From: Larimichthys crocea
Lineage: Eukaryota; Chordata; Actinopteri; Sciaenidae
Direction of reading: 5' to 3'
Assembly: GCF_000972845.2 (NCBI RefSeq)
Contig: NW_020853243.1
Location: 41,442 to 105,441, forward strand
DNA length: 64,000 nucleotides
Part shown: in pieces, positions 1 through 11,814 of the stretch
Position numbering within the stretch: position 1 is the stretch's first letter
How the letters are laid out: each line of letters begins with the position of its first letter
The notes under the pieces: generated by a model
Database searches by the model: none
Told to the model about the DNA's origin: nothing
Seen by the model: the letters and a program-made list of their open reading frames with translations, nothing else
Program-made: the position numbers and the translations under genes

Positions 1-870
1 GAGTTTAGTTTGACTGAGTTTAGTTTAGTTTGATTGAGTTTAGTTTAGTTTGATTTAGTTGAGTTTAGTTTGATTGAGTTTAGTTTAAATTGAGTTTAGT
101 TTAGTTTGAGTTTAGTTTGACTGAGTTTAGTTGAGTTTAGTTTGACTGAGTTTAGTTTGACTGAGTTGAGTTTAGTTTGACTGAGTTTAGTTTAGTTTGA
201 TTGAGTTTAGTTTAGTTTGATTTAGTTGAGTTTAGTTTGATTGAGTTTAGTTTAAATTGAGTTTAGTTTAGTTTGAGTTTAGTTTGACTGAGTTTAGTTG
301 AGTTTAGTTTGACTGAGTTTAGTTTGAGTTTAGTTGAGTTTAGTTTGATTGAGTTTAGTTTAGTTTGAGTTTAGTTTGACTGAGTTTAGTTTGAGTTTAG
401 TTGAGTGTAGTTTAACTGCGTTTAGTTTGACTGAGTTGAGTTTAGTTTGACTGAGTTTAGTTTGACTTAGTTGAGTTTAGTTTGACTGAGTTTAGTTTGA
501 CTGAGTTGAGTTTGAGTTTAGTTGAGTTTAGTTTGACTGAGTTTAGTTTAACTGCGTTTAGTTTAGTTTGATTTAGTTGAGTTTAGTTTGACTGAGTTGA
601 GTTTGAGTTTAGTTGAGTTTAGTTTGACTGAGTTTAGTTTGACTTTAGTTTGACTGAGTTTAGTTTGAGTTTAGTTGAGTTTGAGTTTAGTTGAGTTTAG
701 TTTGACTGAGTTTAGTTTGAGTTTAGTTTAACTGCGTTTAGTTTGACTGAGTTGAGTTTAGTTTGACTGAGTTTAGTTTGAGTTTAGTTGAGTGTAGTTT
801 AACTGCGTTTAGTTTGACTGAGTTTGGTTTAAATTGAGTTTAGTTTAGTTTGATTGAGTTTAGTTAGTTG
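1..870. repeat. Minisatellite, GAGTTTAGTTTGA-type units
   Basis: About 870 bp are made of short variable units based on GAGTTTAGTTTGACT, GAGTTTAGTTTAGTT and TGAGTTTAGTTGA, with longer blocks repeating inside (the stretch near 1-120 recurs near 175-300). It lies directly upstream of the lamc1 promoter region. No gene is visible in it. The array probably extends left of the window. Confidence 0.9.
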
Positions 871-880
871 ATTTGACTTG

Positions 881-1022
881 ACTTGTCTCGGCTCGGCTCG
901 GAACACTGATTTGACTCGGCTCGGAACACTGATTTGTCTCGGCTCGGCTCGGAACACTGATTTGACTCGGCTCGGCTCGGAACACTGATTTGACTCGGCT
1001 CGGCTCGGAACACTGATTTGAC
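881..1022. repeat. GC-rich short tandem repeat next to the promoter
   Basis: Five to six units of roughly 25-30 bp, built from CTCGGCTCGGAACACTG plus ATTTGA, follow the T-rich minisatellite without a gap and end about 370 bp before the lamc1 start codon. Long open frames on the minus strand here come from the repeat and are not treated as genes. Confidence 0.85.
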
Positions 1023-1392
1023 GTGATTTGGGGCGGGCTGACTCGGAAGTGGCCGGAGTGTCCTCTGCGCCGCAGACATGCGCAGTGGCGCACTGGGTGT
1101 AGTCTGAGCTCCGTCTTCCTGCTGGAGTTGGTGCATGGCGGCGGACACAAAGAGCTGAGGCCGAGCGAACACCGTCACTCTACAGCAGCACAGCCGGGAC
1201 GACGAGCTCTGCGGCGGCCTGGAGCGAACGCAATCCGCCGCTGCTGAATGTTCCACTTGGTGCTCGTAGCCGTTTCCTCGGGAATCTGTCGGTAACCGGA
1301 AAGTTTCCGTAAACTTTGGACAAGTTGAGGGAAAGTTTGTGTCGGAGCAGCGCAGAGGCTTTTTCTGGTCGACGGGACGCGGAGGGCTGAAC
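1023..1392 (+). promoter_or_regulatory. lamc1: lamc1 promoter and 5' UTR, CpG-rich
   Basis: This 370-bp stretch is rich in CpG, unlike the flanking repeat and intron, and leads directly into the laminin signal peptide at 1393. It contains an NRF1-like GCGC palindrome near 1079-1097 (TGCGCAGTGGCGCA). No TATA box is obvious. Upstream ATGs occur near 1078, 1134 and 1246, so the leader could carry short upstream reading frames, depending on the true transcription start, which I cannot place. A CpG-island promoter is inferred. Confidence 0.6.
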
Positions 1393-1765
1393 ATGCGAAG
1401 CTTGGTCCGGGCGGTGCTGGCCTGGAGCTGCGCGCTGGCGTGCGTCCGCGCTGCCATGGATGAGTGTGCGGACGAGCGCGGCGCGCCGCAGCGCTGCATG
1501 CCCGAGTTCGTTAACGCCGCTTTTAACGTGACCGTGGTGGCGACCAACACCTGCGGCTCTCCGCCCGAGGAGTACTGCGTGCAGACCGGCGCCACCGGGG
1601 TCACCAAGTCCTGCCACATCTGCGACGCCCGGGACCCGCGGAACCACCACAGCGCCGTGTACCTGACCGACTACAACAACCAGCAGGATACCACCTGGTG
1701 GCAGAGCCAGACCATGCTGGCGGGCATCCAGTACCCGAACTCCATCAACCTCACCCTGCACCTCG
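1393..1765 (+). CDS. lamc1: lamc1 exon 1 (signal peptide, start of LN domain)
   Basis: It encodes 124 residues plus one base. The signal peptide starts [20 protein letters not shown], followed by the LN domain with cysteines in the spacing of laminin gamma-1 ([29 protein letters not shown]) and the segment ending NLTLHLG. I chose the ATG at 1393 because it begins a hydrophobic leader; an in-frame GTG upstream at 1339 has no support. The donor is GGTAAG at 1765-1770, phase 1, as in the vertebrate gene. Confidence 0.95.
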
Positions 1766-2224
1766 GTAAGAGCCCGCACACACACACACACACACGCACA
1801 CACGCACACACGCACACACCAGTACAAATCTCATCAGCTGCTCTGACTTCATGATGGACACAGAGACGACTGAGAATAGACAAAGTGTTTGGTCTGAAAA
1901 TATCCTGAAACTATCCTGGAAATATCTTGAAACTGTCCTGGAAATATCCTGAAACTATCCTTAAACTATCCTGGAAATATCTTGAAACTATCCTTAAACT
2001 GTCCTTAAACTATCCTGGAAATATCCTGAAACTATCCTGGAAATATCCTGAAACTATCCTTAAACTATCCTGGAAATATCCTGGATTTATTCAAGGATTC
2101 CAGGAGTTTTATTTGTCATTTCAACATGTTAAACATGGAGCAGCCTGACGTCCAAGTTATCTTGCAAACACAGTTATGTTTTTTAAGGAGTGAGGCTCGA
2201 ATGCAACCTTTAGCACACTGAGAG

Positions 2225-2269
<45 letters not shown>

Positions 2270-2346
2270 CAGTCTGAGCTCGGTGATGTAAACTTTGAGA
2301 GAGGATTTTTGTGGCATGAAGGACATAGTTTTCATTGTTGGGGGTG

Positions 2347-2390
<44 letters not shown>

Positions 2391-4389
2391 TGGGGGTTTT
2401 GTTCTGTTCTGACCCAGCTCCTCCACCCAGCAGCTCCTCCACCCAGCAGCTCCTCCACCCAGCAGCTCCTCCGTCACGCTCACGCTGTGACTTTCAGAGT
2501 TTGTTTGACAAACAGTCAGTGAAGCAGCTCTGGAGGTGTGAAGTTAACACGCAGCCCCTAAACGCATCACGACAGGCGGAGGTGTCCTCAGAGGACAGCT
2601 GGTGTCTCACGGTGTCTTTCTAAGAACTTTCAAGGTTTTCAAGGCTGATTCTGACACTTCAAGGCTCAAACATTCAAGCTTCGGTCAGATTTTTGAGCTC
2701 AGTCATTAGACATTAAACACGCCGTGCTCATTAAATATTCATCAAACTTTGTTAAATAATCAGAAAGTTGCAGTTTGGTTGTTTTTCATAAAATTTGTTT
2801 TAAAAATCATCTTTGACTTTTGGACGGCAACGACACATTTAAAGACGGAAACACGGACACTGAGAAGCACAGGTAGCCTCTGGTAGCCGTGGTAGCCTCT
2901 GTTAGCCCTGGTAGCCTCTGTTAGCCCTGGTAGCCTCTGGTAGCCGTGCTCTTGCTCTTCCTGGAGCTCGCTCACTCTTTATAAATACCTGTCTATTTGT
3001 GAAGCCTCCAGCAGCGCTAACATTCCTGAGAGGTTGAGTCATGCTGCCGGTTGCAGCTCAGCTCGTTGCCTCAGGTCTGAAGTGTGATTAGAGCTCAGCG
3101 CCTCGTTTCCAAATGAAACTCGTTTAATTACACGCTGACTTCTCTTAGCTCGGGGCGCTGCTTCCATTGTGGCCCGTGTTTTCTCCATAATTAGAGCTCA
3201 GGCTTTGTTCTGCTGCAGATAACCTCCAACTGTGAGCGCAGGAATGTGAGTCAAAACACCTCAGCCACGGCCCGGAGGGAAAGATCCAATCTGATCCACC
3301 ACATCTGTAAGATGCTCAGACAGGAAGAGACCGCCACCAGCCGCGTGCTAACAGAACCTCTGAACCCAGAACAGAACCTCTGAACCAGCAGTGTCCAGTC
3401 TAACAGCGAACACAGCGACAGAACCTCTGAACCGGCAGTGTCCAGTCTAACAGTGAACACAGCAGCCTGAGGTGGTTTTCTTGCCGGGTTTGGCTCCTGG
3501 CGTCTAACCACAGTTAGCGCTTCACTACTTGTTTCCATCAAGTTATAGTAGCCAATGTTAGCAGTTAGCTACGTTAGCAGTTAGCTACATTAGCAGTTAG
3601 CTACGTTAGCACTAGCCCCAAACCAACTGGATCCTCAGTGTTAGCTGTGTTAGCTTTAGCTCTGCTGCTACGTATCAGTGTTTCCATCATGAAGTCTGTT
3701 TATCTCCTCGGTACTGTCACGTTATTCCCTGTTGGACTCAGAGGCTGTGCTCCAACCCGGTCCGGTCCAGCTGCTGCCGTCCTAGTGTCCGTATCGACAC
3801 TGTGGTTCTGTTGTGGTTCTGTTGTGGTTCTGTTGTGTAACTCCGTCTTACAGTAACTTGTTGTAATGGCGGCCGGCTGTCTGTGTTTGTTGGCTGAGGA
3901 GCTCGTTGACTTGGCTTCCTGTCGAGTCTCTTCCTGTGTGGAAGAATCTAAATATTTAGTCGACAGAGTTTTAGAAACAGCTGACAGGACGAGGCAGGAC
4001 AACCCAGCATGCACTGCAGGACGTCCGTGGATGGACGCGTCCACATGTGACATCAGATCATCACTTTATTTAAATGAAGTCAGCTGTGCAGAGGTTTGAG
4101 GCCCGACCCGTCTCAGAGTCGGGCTGATGAAATGAAGATTTAAATCTCTCTGACACGTCTCTGCTGTCGGAGGTTCGATTCCCGTCCTGTGGCGCCCGTC
4201 TGTGGATGTGTGCGATAAGGTTCAGATGGAGGCCGATGCCGGCGCCTTAATCTCAGGAAACATGAAGTGTTTGTGGAGCTCAGCTCGGCTCTCGACTCTT
4301 TGATGCGGCGGCAGGAAGCCGACATGTCCCGACACGAAAAAGAACCAACAAAGAAGAAAAACGTGCCGATGGACGTGGAGGGGGCCTCC

Positions 4390-4435
<46 letters not shown>

Positions 4436-7400
4436 AGAAGTTTTTCAAAGTTAAATGTTGGCCGGATCAGAACATGCTCCGTCATGGTTTGGATCAGAAC
4501 TTTTCAATCGGTTGTTCTTCATGTTTGACTCAATCATCGTCATTCGTCTGTTCTCTCTCTCGTTTACTAAAAATTAATCGTCAGTGAAATCAAACAAACA
4601 TTCACAGATTCTTCATCAGTGAAATGAAGTCGGAACAAACAGTCCAGGATCTGGTCCAGGATCTGGTTGACTGTGTTCCAGGTTGAGTCTGTGAGAGACC
4701 TGAAGCTGGTTCAGGATCAGTGAAACATTTCTTCTCAGATGAGTTCAAAGGTTCTGTTGATTAAAGGATGAGTTCACTTTCAGAGAGACGAGCTGCTGAA
4801 GCGTCACGTGAAAACAGCTGGACTGTCTGTGGACGGGTGGAGGGCTGGTGGAGGGTTGTTGGAAGGTTGTTGGAGGGTTGTTTGAAGGTTGTTGGAGGGC
4901 TGTTTGAAGGTTGTGGGTGGAGGTTTTACTCGCTTCAGTACCTGAGTGTCCCTTTGAAGTCTGAACATGGAGGCCAAACATCTTCAAGAGTTCTTCAAAA
5001 GACAAAAACACAAAACATGAATCACCTGATCACATCTGAAACCAAGTCCAGAGTCACAGGAACATTGTGGGAACATTGTGGGAACATTGGAGGAACATTG
5101 GTGGAACATTTGATAACATTGTGGGAACATTGTGGGAACATTGTGGGAACATTGGATGAACATTGGTGGAACATTTGATAACATTGTGGGAACATCGGTG
5201 GAACATTGTGGGAACATTGTGGGAACATTGGAGGAACATTTGGAAACATTGTGGGAACATTGAGGGAACATTTGAGGACACTTGAGGTTAAAGGATTTGT
5301 CTCTTTCATCAGCTGCAGTGGTTCCCTGAGCTCTCGTCCAGCTGTGCAGCCTCATAATCTGGTTCAGCCCAGTTTCCCACGCTGACTTCATTCCTCACAC
5401 ACTAAACAATGACCAGATGACTCCCCCTCACCTCCTCTCCCCTCCTCCTCCTCACCTCCTCTCCCCTCCTCCCCCTCACCTCCTCTCCCCCCCCCCTCCT
5501 CCCCTCACCTCCCTTCCCCTCCTCCCCCTCACCTCCATCTCCCCTCCTCCCCCTCACCTACACCTCCCCTCCTCCCCACTCACCCACCTCCTCCCCCTCT
5601 CTCCCTCACCCCCTCGTCTCACACACTCTCACATTGGTATAATTTGCAGCAGCTGGTCGCTCCAGAGCAGCTCGAGGGTTTTCCCACACTGCACTGCTGC
5701 TGCTGCTGCCGTCACTGGCAACAACAAGGGCGCTGCGTTCAGGTGACAGTCTCTGAGACGTCCTCGCAGACTGTCTAAAACTTGGACGTAGTCTCCGTGA
5801 CGTCCCCGCAGACTGTCTAAAACTTGGACGTAGTCTCCGTGACCCTGAGTGGACCCTCGTCCTCCATCAGACGAGAGCTGAAGAGCTGACCACAGATCAG
5901 ATTAGTCCTCATGTTTGAGTGTTGAGAGTTGGACAGAGGTTGGGGGTTTGCAGCTCGGCTCTCTGTGATCATGTGATCACTTCTTTGGTGAAGTCGTCGT
6001 CTGTCGGGTCACAGCGTTTGTTTCCGTGGGTAACTTTCCCGTCACAGGAAGTTTTCCAGGTGAGGCAGCAGCTGCAGAGCTCTTTGTTCACAGCAAACAT
6101 CTCTCTGTTTGTTCACTCGTCACTTTGAAGAACACTCCACATTCTTGTCACCGTGCTAATTAAAAGGGCGGTGCTGCGTTCAGGGTCACTGCTGTCACTG
6201 CGGCTCCATGACAACACGAGTCCCGTCCCGTCCCCCACACGTTATTCTGAATCCCACCGCCCGTACTCTGCCTCTGATTGGCTAACTGAAGCGTCCACGC
6301 TCTTAATCCTGCATAACTTTAAGCTTTAATATAACCTGACCAGGTGAAGTCCCTGAAGTATTCGCGCTGTGGAAGCCTTTGTTACGACGCCTCTTGAACG
6401 CTGCATCGTGTCACACGTTGTTATTAAACATCTGGATCGAGCTCGCCGCTGACACGATGAGGTCACAGGAAGTGGAGTGTGTAGTTACGCAATGATGAAC
6501 TGATGAGAGGACCAGGACCAGGATCCGGACCAGGACCAGGACCAGGACCAGTGGATCCACGACAGATGATGTTTTTGATGAAGCTGCACACACGCTGCGT
6601 CATGGTGCTTTCAGGCACAGTCGGACACTGAAGCTTTGAGGTTTGAGCGTTCACGTTGCGTCACGCTGCGTTCAGGAGCCTTGGACCTCTGCGGGCCGTC
6701 GGAGCGTCCTTGAACGTGAAGTTGACTAAACGCTCGGAGCCGGATTATCTGTCTGCAGGTGACGTAAACAGGAAGTGAGTTCAGCCAGCTGTTCTGTTCT
6801 GGTCCCGTGTGTTTTCAGTGTCGGCTCACGTGACCTGAATGACCGTACAAGGTCGGGTCCAGGTCCAAAATGCTGCTTTGGTTCTCCGGGTCGTGGCTCA
6901 GAACTCTGCAGCTGTTTGTCTTATAAGGACTGTTTCCTGAACGCTCCACTCGCTGACCTCTGACCCCTGCCAAACTGTCATCACGAGGCGTTTCCTGTCC
7001 TGTGGGAAGAGTTCAGCCGGGCGGACTCGGAGCAGCTCAGCGTGGGGGGTCGGTCCCGGTCCTGGTTCTGCTATGACGCTGTGCCTGGAGGCCTCGGGGG
7101 GGACAGAGCGAGGAGGGGGTTTCTATTCTTACGGACGGCGTGCAGTCAGCAGATGCTTAACAGGGGCAAGCAGATGCATGCAGGGTAATTTTAGCCTGCT
7201 GTGGAGGAAGAGACACAGGAAGAAGGGAACCGATAATTATGGAGAGAGAGAGCGAGCTGCAGACGTGACGACAGATTTACACACGAGATCACACCTTTGT
7301 TCACCTGAGAGTCCACGCTCCACCTCACAGCACCAACCCCTGGCCACGCCCCCACCTGTGATGTCATCGCAGAGGTTTTGCCCTGACAACTGATGGACGA

Positions 7401-8689
7401 GTGCGACGCCTCATTTTGATTGGCTCCTGTGACTGTAGTTCACTTATCCAGTGTTTCATTTCTTCAGACTTTTATTTTGAAACATTAACAGAAATGTGTT
7501 TCCACTCAACCTGTGACCACACCCACCTGTCAATCAAAGCGTCCCCGCTCTTAACCCTGCATAACTTTAAGCCTTAATATAATGTGAACAGGTGAGTTGT
7601 ATATAAATTCACCCTCAGTACAGTTGTCATGAACGGGGAAATTAGCTACAGAGACCAAAACTGTTTTTTGTACCAGGCTGTAAACATGTTTATTTCTGCT
7701 GTGAAGTTGGACATTTGGACATGGGGACTTATGGAGACTGACTCACTTCTGGAGCCAGCCTCAGGTGGACGTTAGAGGAACTGCAGGTTGTGTCTTCACT
7801 TCACAGACACGGAGGATGATGGACTTCTTTTTAGTTGGTCCTCGTGGTCGCTCGTTCATGATGAACGCTGCTCTGGACGTTTTTTGTTTTGATGATGTCA
7901 CTCTGCTTCTGTAAACAAGCTGAACTGAACCGGGCCGGGCCGCGGTCCAACACTGTTAGTCAGACAGGTGATGGTCTCAGTCTCTGAGGTTTGTTTGCTC
8001 GTCCTCAGGCTTCAGACAGTCTCTGATGTGGTCTGAGCTGCTGAAGGTGTCAGGTGTCCTTAATCAAAGACTGCAGACAGGAAGTCGGGCTGAATGGAAA
8101 CACTTTGAAATCAGTGACGTCACGAGATCACACTGATGCATCAGTCTCAGAAAGCTGTTGCATGATGGGAAATGTATGCTGCACAGTGTTTGAGGCTCAC
8201 GTTTGGTTTATCCTCCCGTCTCTGAGACTCTGAGACTCTGCAGCTGCGGACTCTGTGTGTGGTGTTGGCGGGCGGAGGTCCTGCTGGGACTCTGTGTGTG
8301 GTGTTGGCGGGCGGAGGTCCTGCTGGGACTCTTTGTCTGTCTTAATGGGCTGTGTTCGTTTGTTCCTCACGTCCCGGTGTGGTGACACCTCCGGGTGGAG
8401 CGGCTGCTTCTTTGGTGGTCTCCACCGTTAAACCTCCACCCAGCACACTAATGTGGGAGGAGGAGGAGGAGGAGGAGGAGGAGCCGTGTCTGACGGGGCC
8501 GAACATAAACCAACCAGCCAATCAGGATTCAGGAAGTTTGTGGAATAATAAGTGTGATTAAGATGAATGAAAGTAATCTGTAATCTGTAATCTGTAATCT
8601 GTAATCTGTGTGTGAGTGATGACAGAGCTCCGAGACACAAAACAATCATTGCCTCCACCTTCACTCACTTCCTGTCTGCCCTCCCCCAA

Positions 8690-8770
<81 letters not shown>

Positions 8771-9133
8771 CACACACAGATCCAGTTTCTCGGCCCTGCC
8801 TTCAGTCCACCACTTTAATCTCCTCTCGTCCAATCAGAGCGCTCGCCTGCTCTGTTTATCAAACAGATGGAGGTGATATCGCGTCTACTGAGCGCGCTCA
8901 GTCTGCGCCGTCAGCTTTGACCCCTGTCTGAGAGCTGTGAGGCATTCAGGGACCGATCAGGTCCACATGAGCCGGGTCCAGGTCCAGGTCTAGGTCCATG
9001 TGAGCCCGGTCCAGGTCTAGGTCCATGTGAGCCCGGTCCAGGTGTGTTTGGTGTGGAGGTGGAGGCGCTTAGGTTTCGTCTGATAACAGTGTGTGACTCA
9101 CAGGGCTGTTCATGTATGGAAAACAAACACACC

Positions 9134-9174
<41 letters not shown>

Positions 9175-11770
9175 GTTACACATTAGCTCGGACATTAATG
9201 TGTAACTGTGGACCTCCTCAGGCTGACCCGGTTGACCGTGGTACCATGGTACAGAGAGCTGATCTGAGATCAGGACAGGATGTGACATGCTCGGTTAACA
9301 AAATAAGAGCATTTAGCATGCTCTTATTTTGTTAACTCTGAACCTGGATCAGCTCGTCTTGTCACTTCCTGTTGGCTGTGTTTGTGTTTCCTGTTTCCTG
9401 TCATGAATCTCTTAACAGCGAATCAGACCTGTGATGTCACACTGATGATGTCACACTGATGATGTCACGCTGGTGATGTCACGCTGGTGATGTCACGCTG
9501 GTGATGTCACGCTGGTGATGTCACGCTGGTGATGTCACGCTGGTGATGTCACGCTGGTGATGTCACGCTGGTGATGTCACGCTGGTGATGTCACACTGAT
9601 GATGTCACACTGGTGATGTCACACTGATGATGTCACGCTGATGATGTCACGCTGGTGATGTCACGCTGGTGATGTCACGCTGGTGATGTCACGCTGGTGA
9701 TGTCACGCTGGTGATGTCACGCTGATGATGTCACGCTGGTGATGTCACGCTGGTGATGTCACGCTGGTGATGTCACGCTGGTGATGTCACGCTGATGATG
9801 TCACGCTGGTGATGTCACGCTGGTGATGTCACGCTGGTGATGTCACGCTGGTGATGTCACGCTGGTGATGTCACGCTGGTGATGTCACGCTGGTGATGTC
9901 ACGCTGGTGATGTCACGCTGGTGATGTCACGCTGGTGATGTCACGCTGGTGATGTCACGCTGGTGATGTCACGCTGGTGATGTCACGCTGGTGATGTCAC
10001 GCTGGTGATGTCACGCTGGTGATGTCACGCTGGTGATGTCACGCTGGTGATGTCACGCTGGTGATGTCACGCTGGTGATGTCACGCTGGTGATGTCACGC
10101 TGGTGATGTCACGCTGGTGATGTCACGCTGGTGATGTCACGCTGATGATGTCACGCTGGTGATGTCACGCTGATGATGTCACGCTGGTGATGTCACGCTG
10201 ATGATGTCACGCTGGTGATGTCACGCTGATGATGTCACGCTGGTGATGTCACGCTGATGATGTCACGCTGGTGATGTCACGCTGATGATGTCACGCTGGT
10301 GATGTCACGCTGGTGATGTCACGCTGGTGATGTCACGCTGATGATGTCACGCTGGTGATGTCACGCTGATGATGTCACGCTGGTGATGTCACACTGATGA
10401 TGTCACGCTGGTGATGTCACGCTGGTGATGTCACGCTGGTGATGTCACGCTGATGATGTCACGCTGGTGATGTCACGCTGATAATGTCACGCTGGTGATG
10501 TCACGCTGATAATGTCACGCTGGTGATGTCACGCTGATAATGTCACGCTGGTGATGTCACGCTGATAATGTCACGCTGGTGATGTCACGCTGATAATGTC
10601 ACGCTGGTGATGTCACGCTGATAATGTCACGCTGGTGATGTCACGCTGATAATGTCACGCTGGTGATGTCACGCTGATAATGTCACGCTGGTGATGTCAC
10701 GCTGATGATGTCACGCTGATGATGTCAGAGTGTGACAGTAGTTTCCTCTCTGTGACCTCTGCGCGCGCGTGTTTACGTGTGTGTGTGTGTGTGCGCGCTG
10801 TGTTTACGTGTGTGTGTGTGTGTGCGCTGTGTTTACGTGTGTGTGTGTGTGTGTGCGCTGTGTTTACGTGTGTGTGTGTGTGTGTGTGCTGTGTTTACGT
10901 GTGTGTGTGTGTGTGTGTGTGTGTTGGTTCATGAATGCGTCGCGTTAGCTGCTGAAGTGCCCTTGAGCTGAGTGCTCTGCCGTCCTGACCTCTGACCTCT
11001 GTCAGGGTCAGCCTCATGTTGTGGAGTTTGAACTCGGCCGCATGCCAAACATTCCTCCACCTGAGAGGAACTGAACATGTGACCTGACGGAGGCTCAACT
11101 GTGATTGGAGCACTGAGAAAGGGGGCGGGGCTTGATCAGTGTTTTAATGAAATCATTTCACCAATCTCCATGACGATCTGTCGTGAAAAGCTCCGTCTGC
11201 TTCAGACTCGTTTGTTTCACCTGCAGTGTTTCCCAGGAAACGTCTTGAAGCTTTGATGTCTGTGTTCATTGTTTTGGATCGGGGTCAAAGGTCGTCTCTT
11301 ATTTTCCCGCTTTAATCTGAACTCCAGAAGTTTGTCAGAACAAACTGTTTATCAGCGTGACATCACTCGGGGTCAGCGTGACGTCACATAGTAAACACCA
11401 GCTGAAGTTTCTCTACGCTAACCATTAGCTGTGTGAGCAGCAGCTGACAGTAAACACGCCGCGTGTCCTCGCCGCGTGTCCTCGCCGCGTGTCCTCGCCG
11501 CGTGTCCTCTGCTTGCTGCGTGTCCTCGCCGCGTGTCCTCGCCGCGTGTTGGAGGCTCATGCCCACGTTCAAAAGTCAAAGCGGCCATTGTCCGCTCCCC
11601 CGGAGAAGAATGCAATGAGGTCATGGAGGAAATTTAATTGGACCAGGCGTTCCCGTGGAGCTCCTCCCCCCTCAGGCCGACCCCGACGCTCTGCTCCTCC
11701 GACGGGAAGACGAAGATTCACAGGAATTCAAACAAGATGGATTCTCATGAAACAAATTCCACTTGTTTGA

Positions 11771-11814
<44 letters not shown>

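Noticed and set aside
1180..1827. Minus-strand frame of 215 codons opposite lamc1 exon 1
   Set aside because: It is the antisense of the GC-rich exon, with a repeat-derived start in (CA)n.
4155..4190. tRNA gene or SINE, from a GGTTCGATTCC B-box-like motif
   Set aside because: No A box or cloverleaf partner is found upstream at the right distance. At most it is a fragment of a tRNA-derived repeat.
9430..10728. CRISPR-like array
   Set aside because: Units are contiguous 14-mers without unique spacers, and the context is a vertebrate intron.
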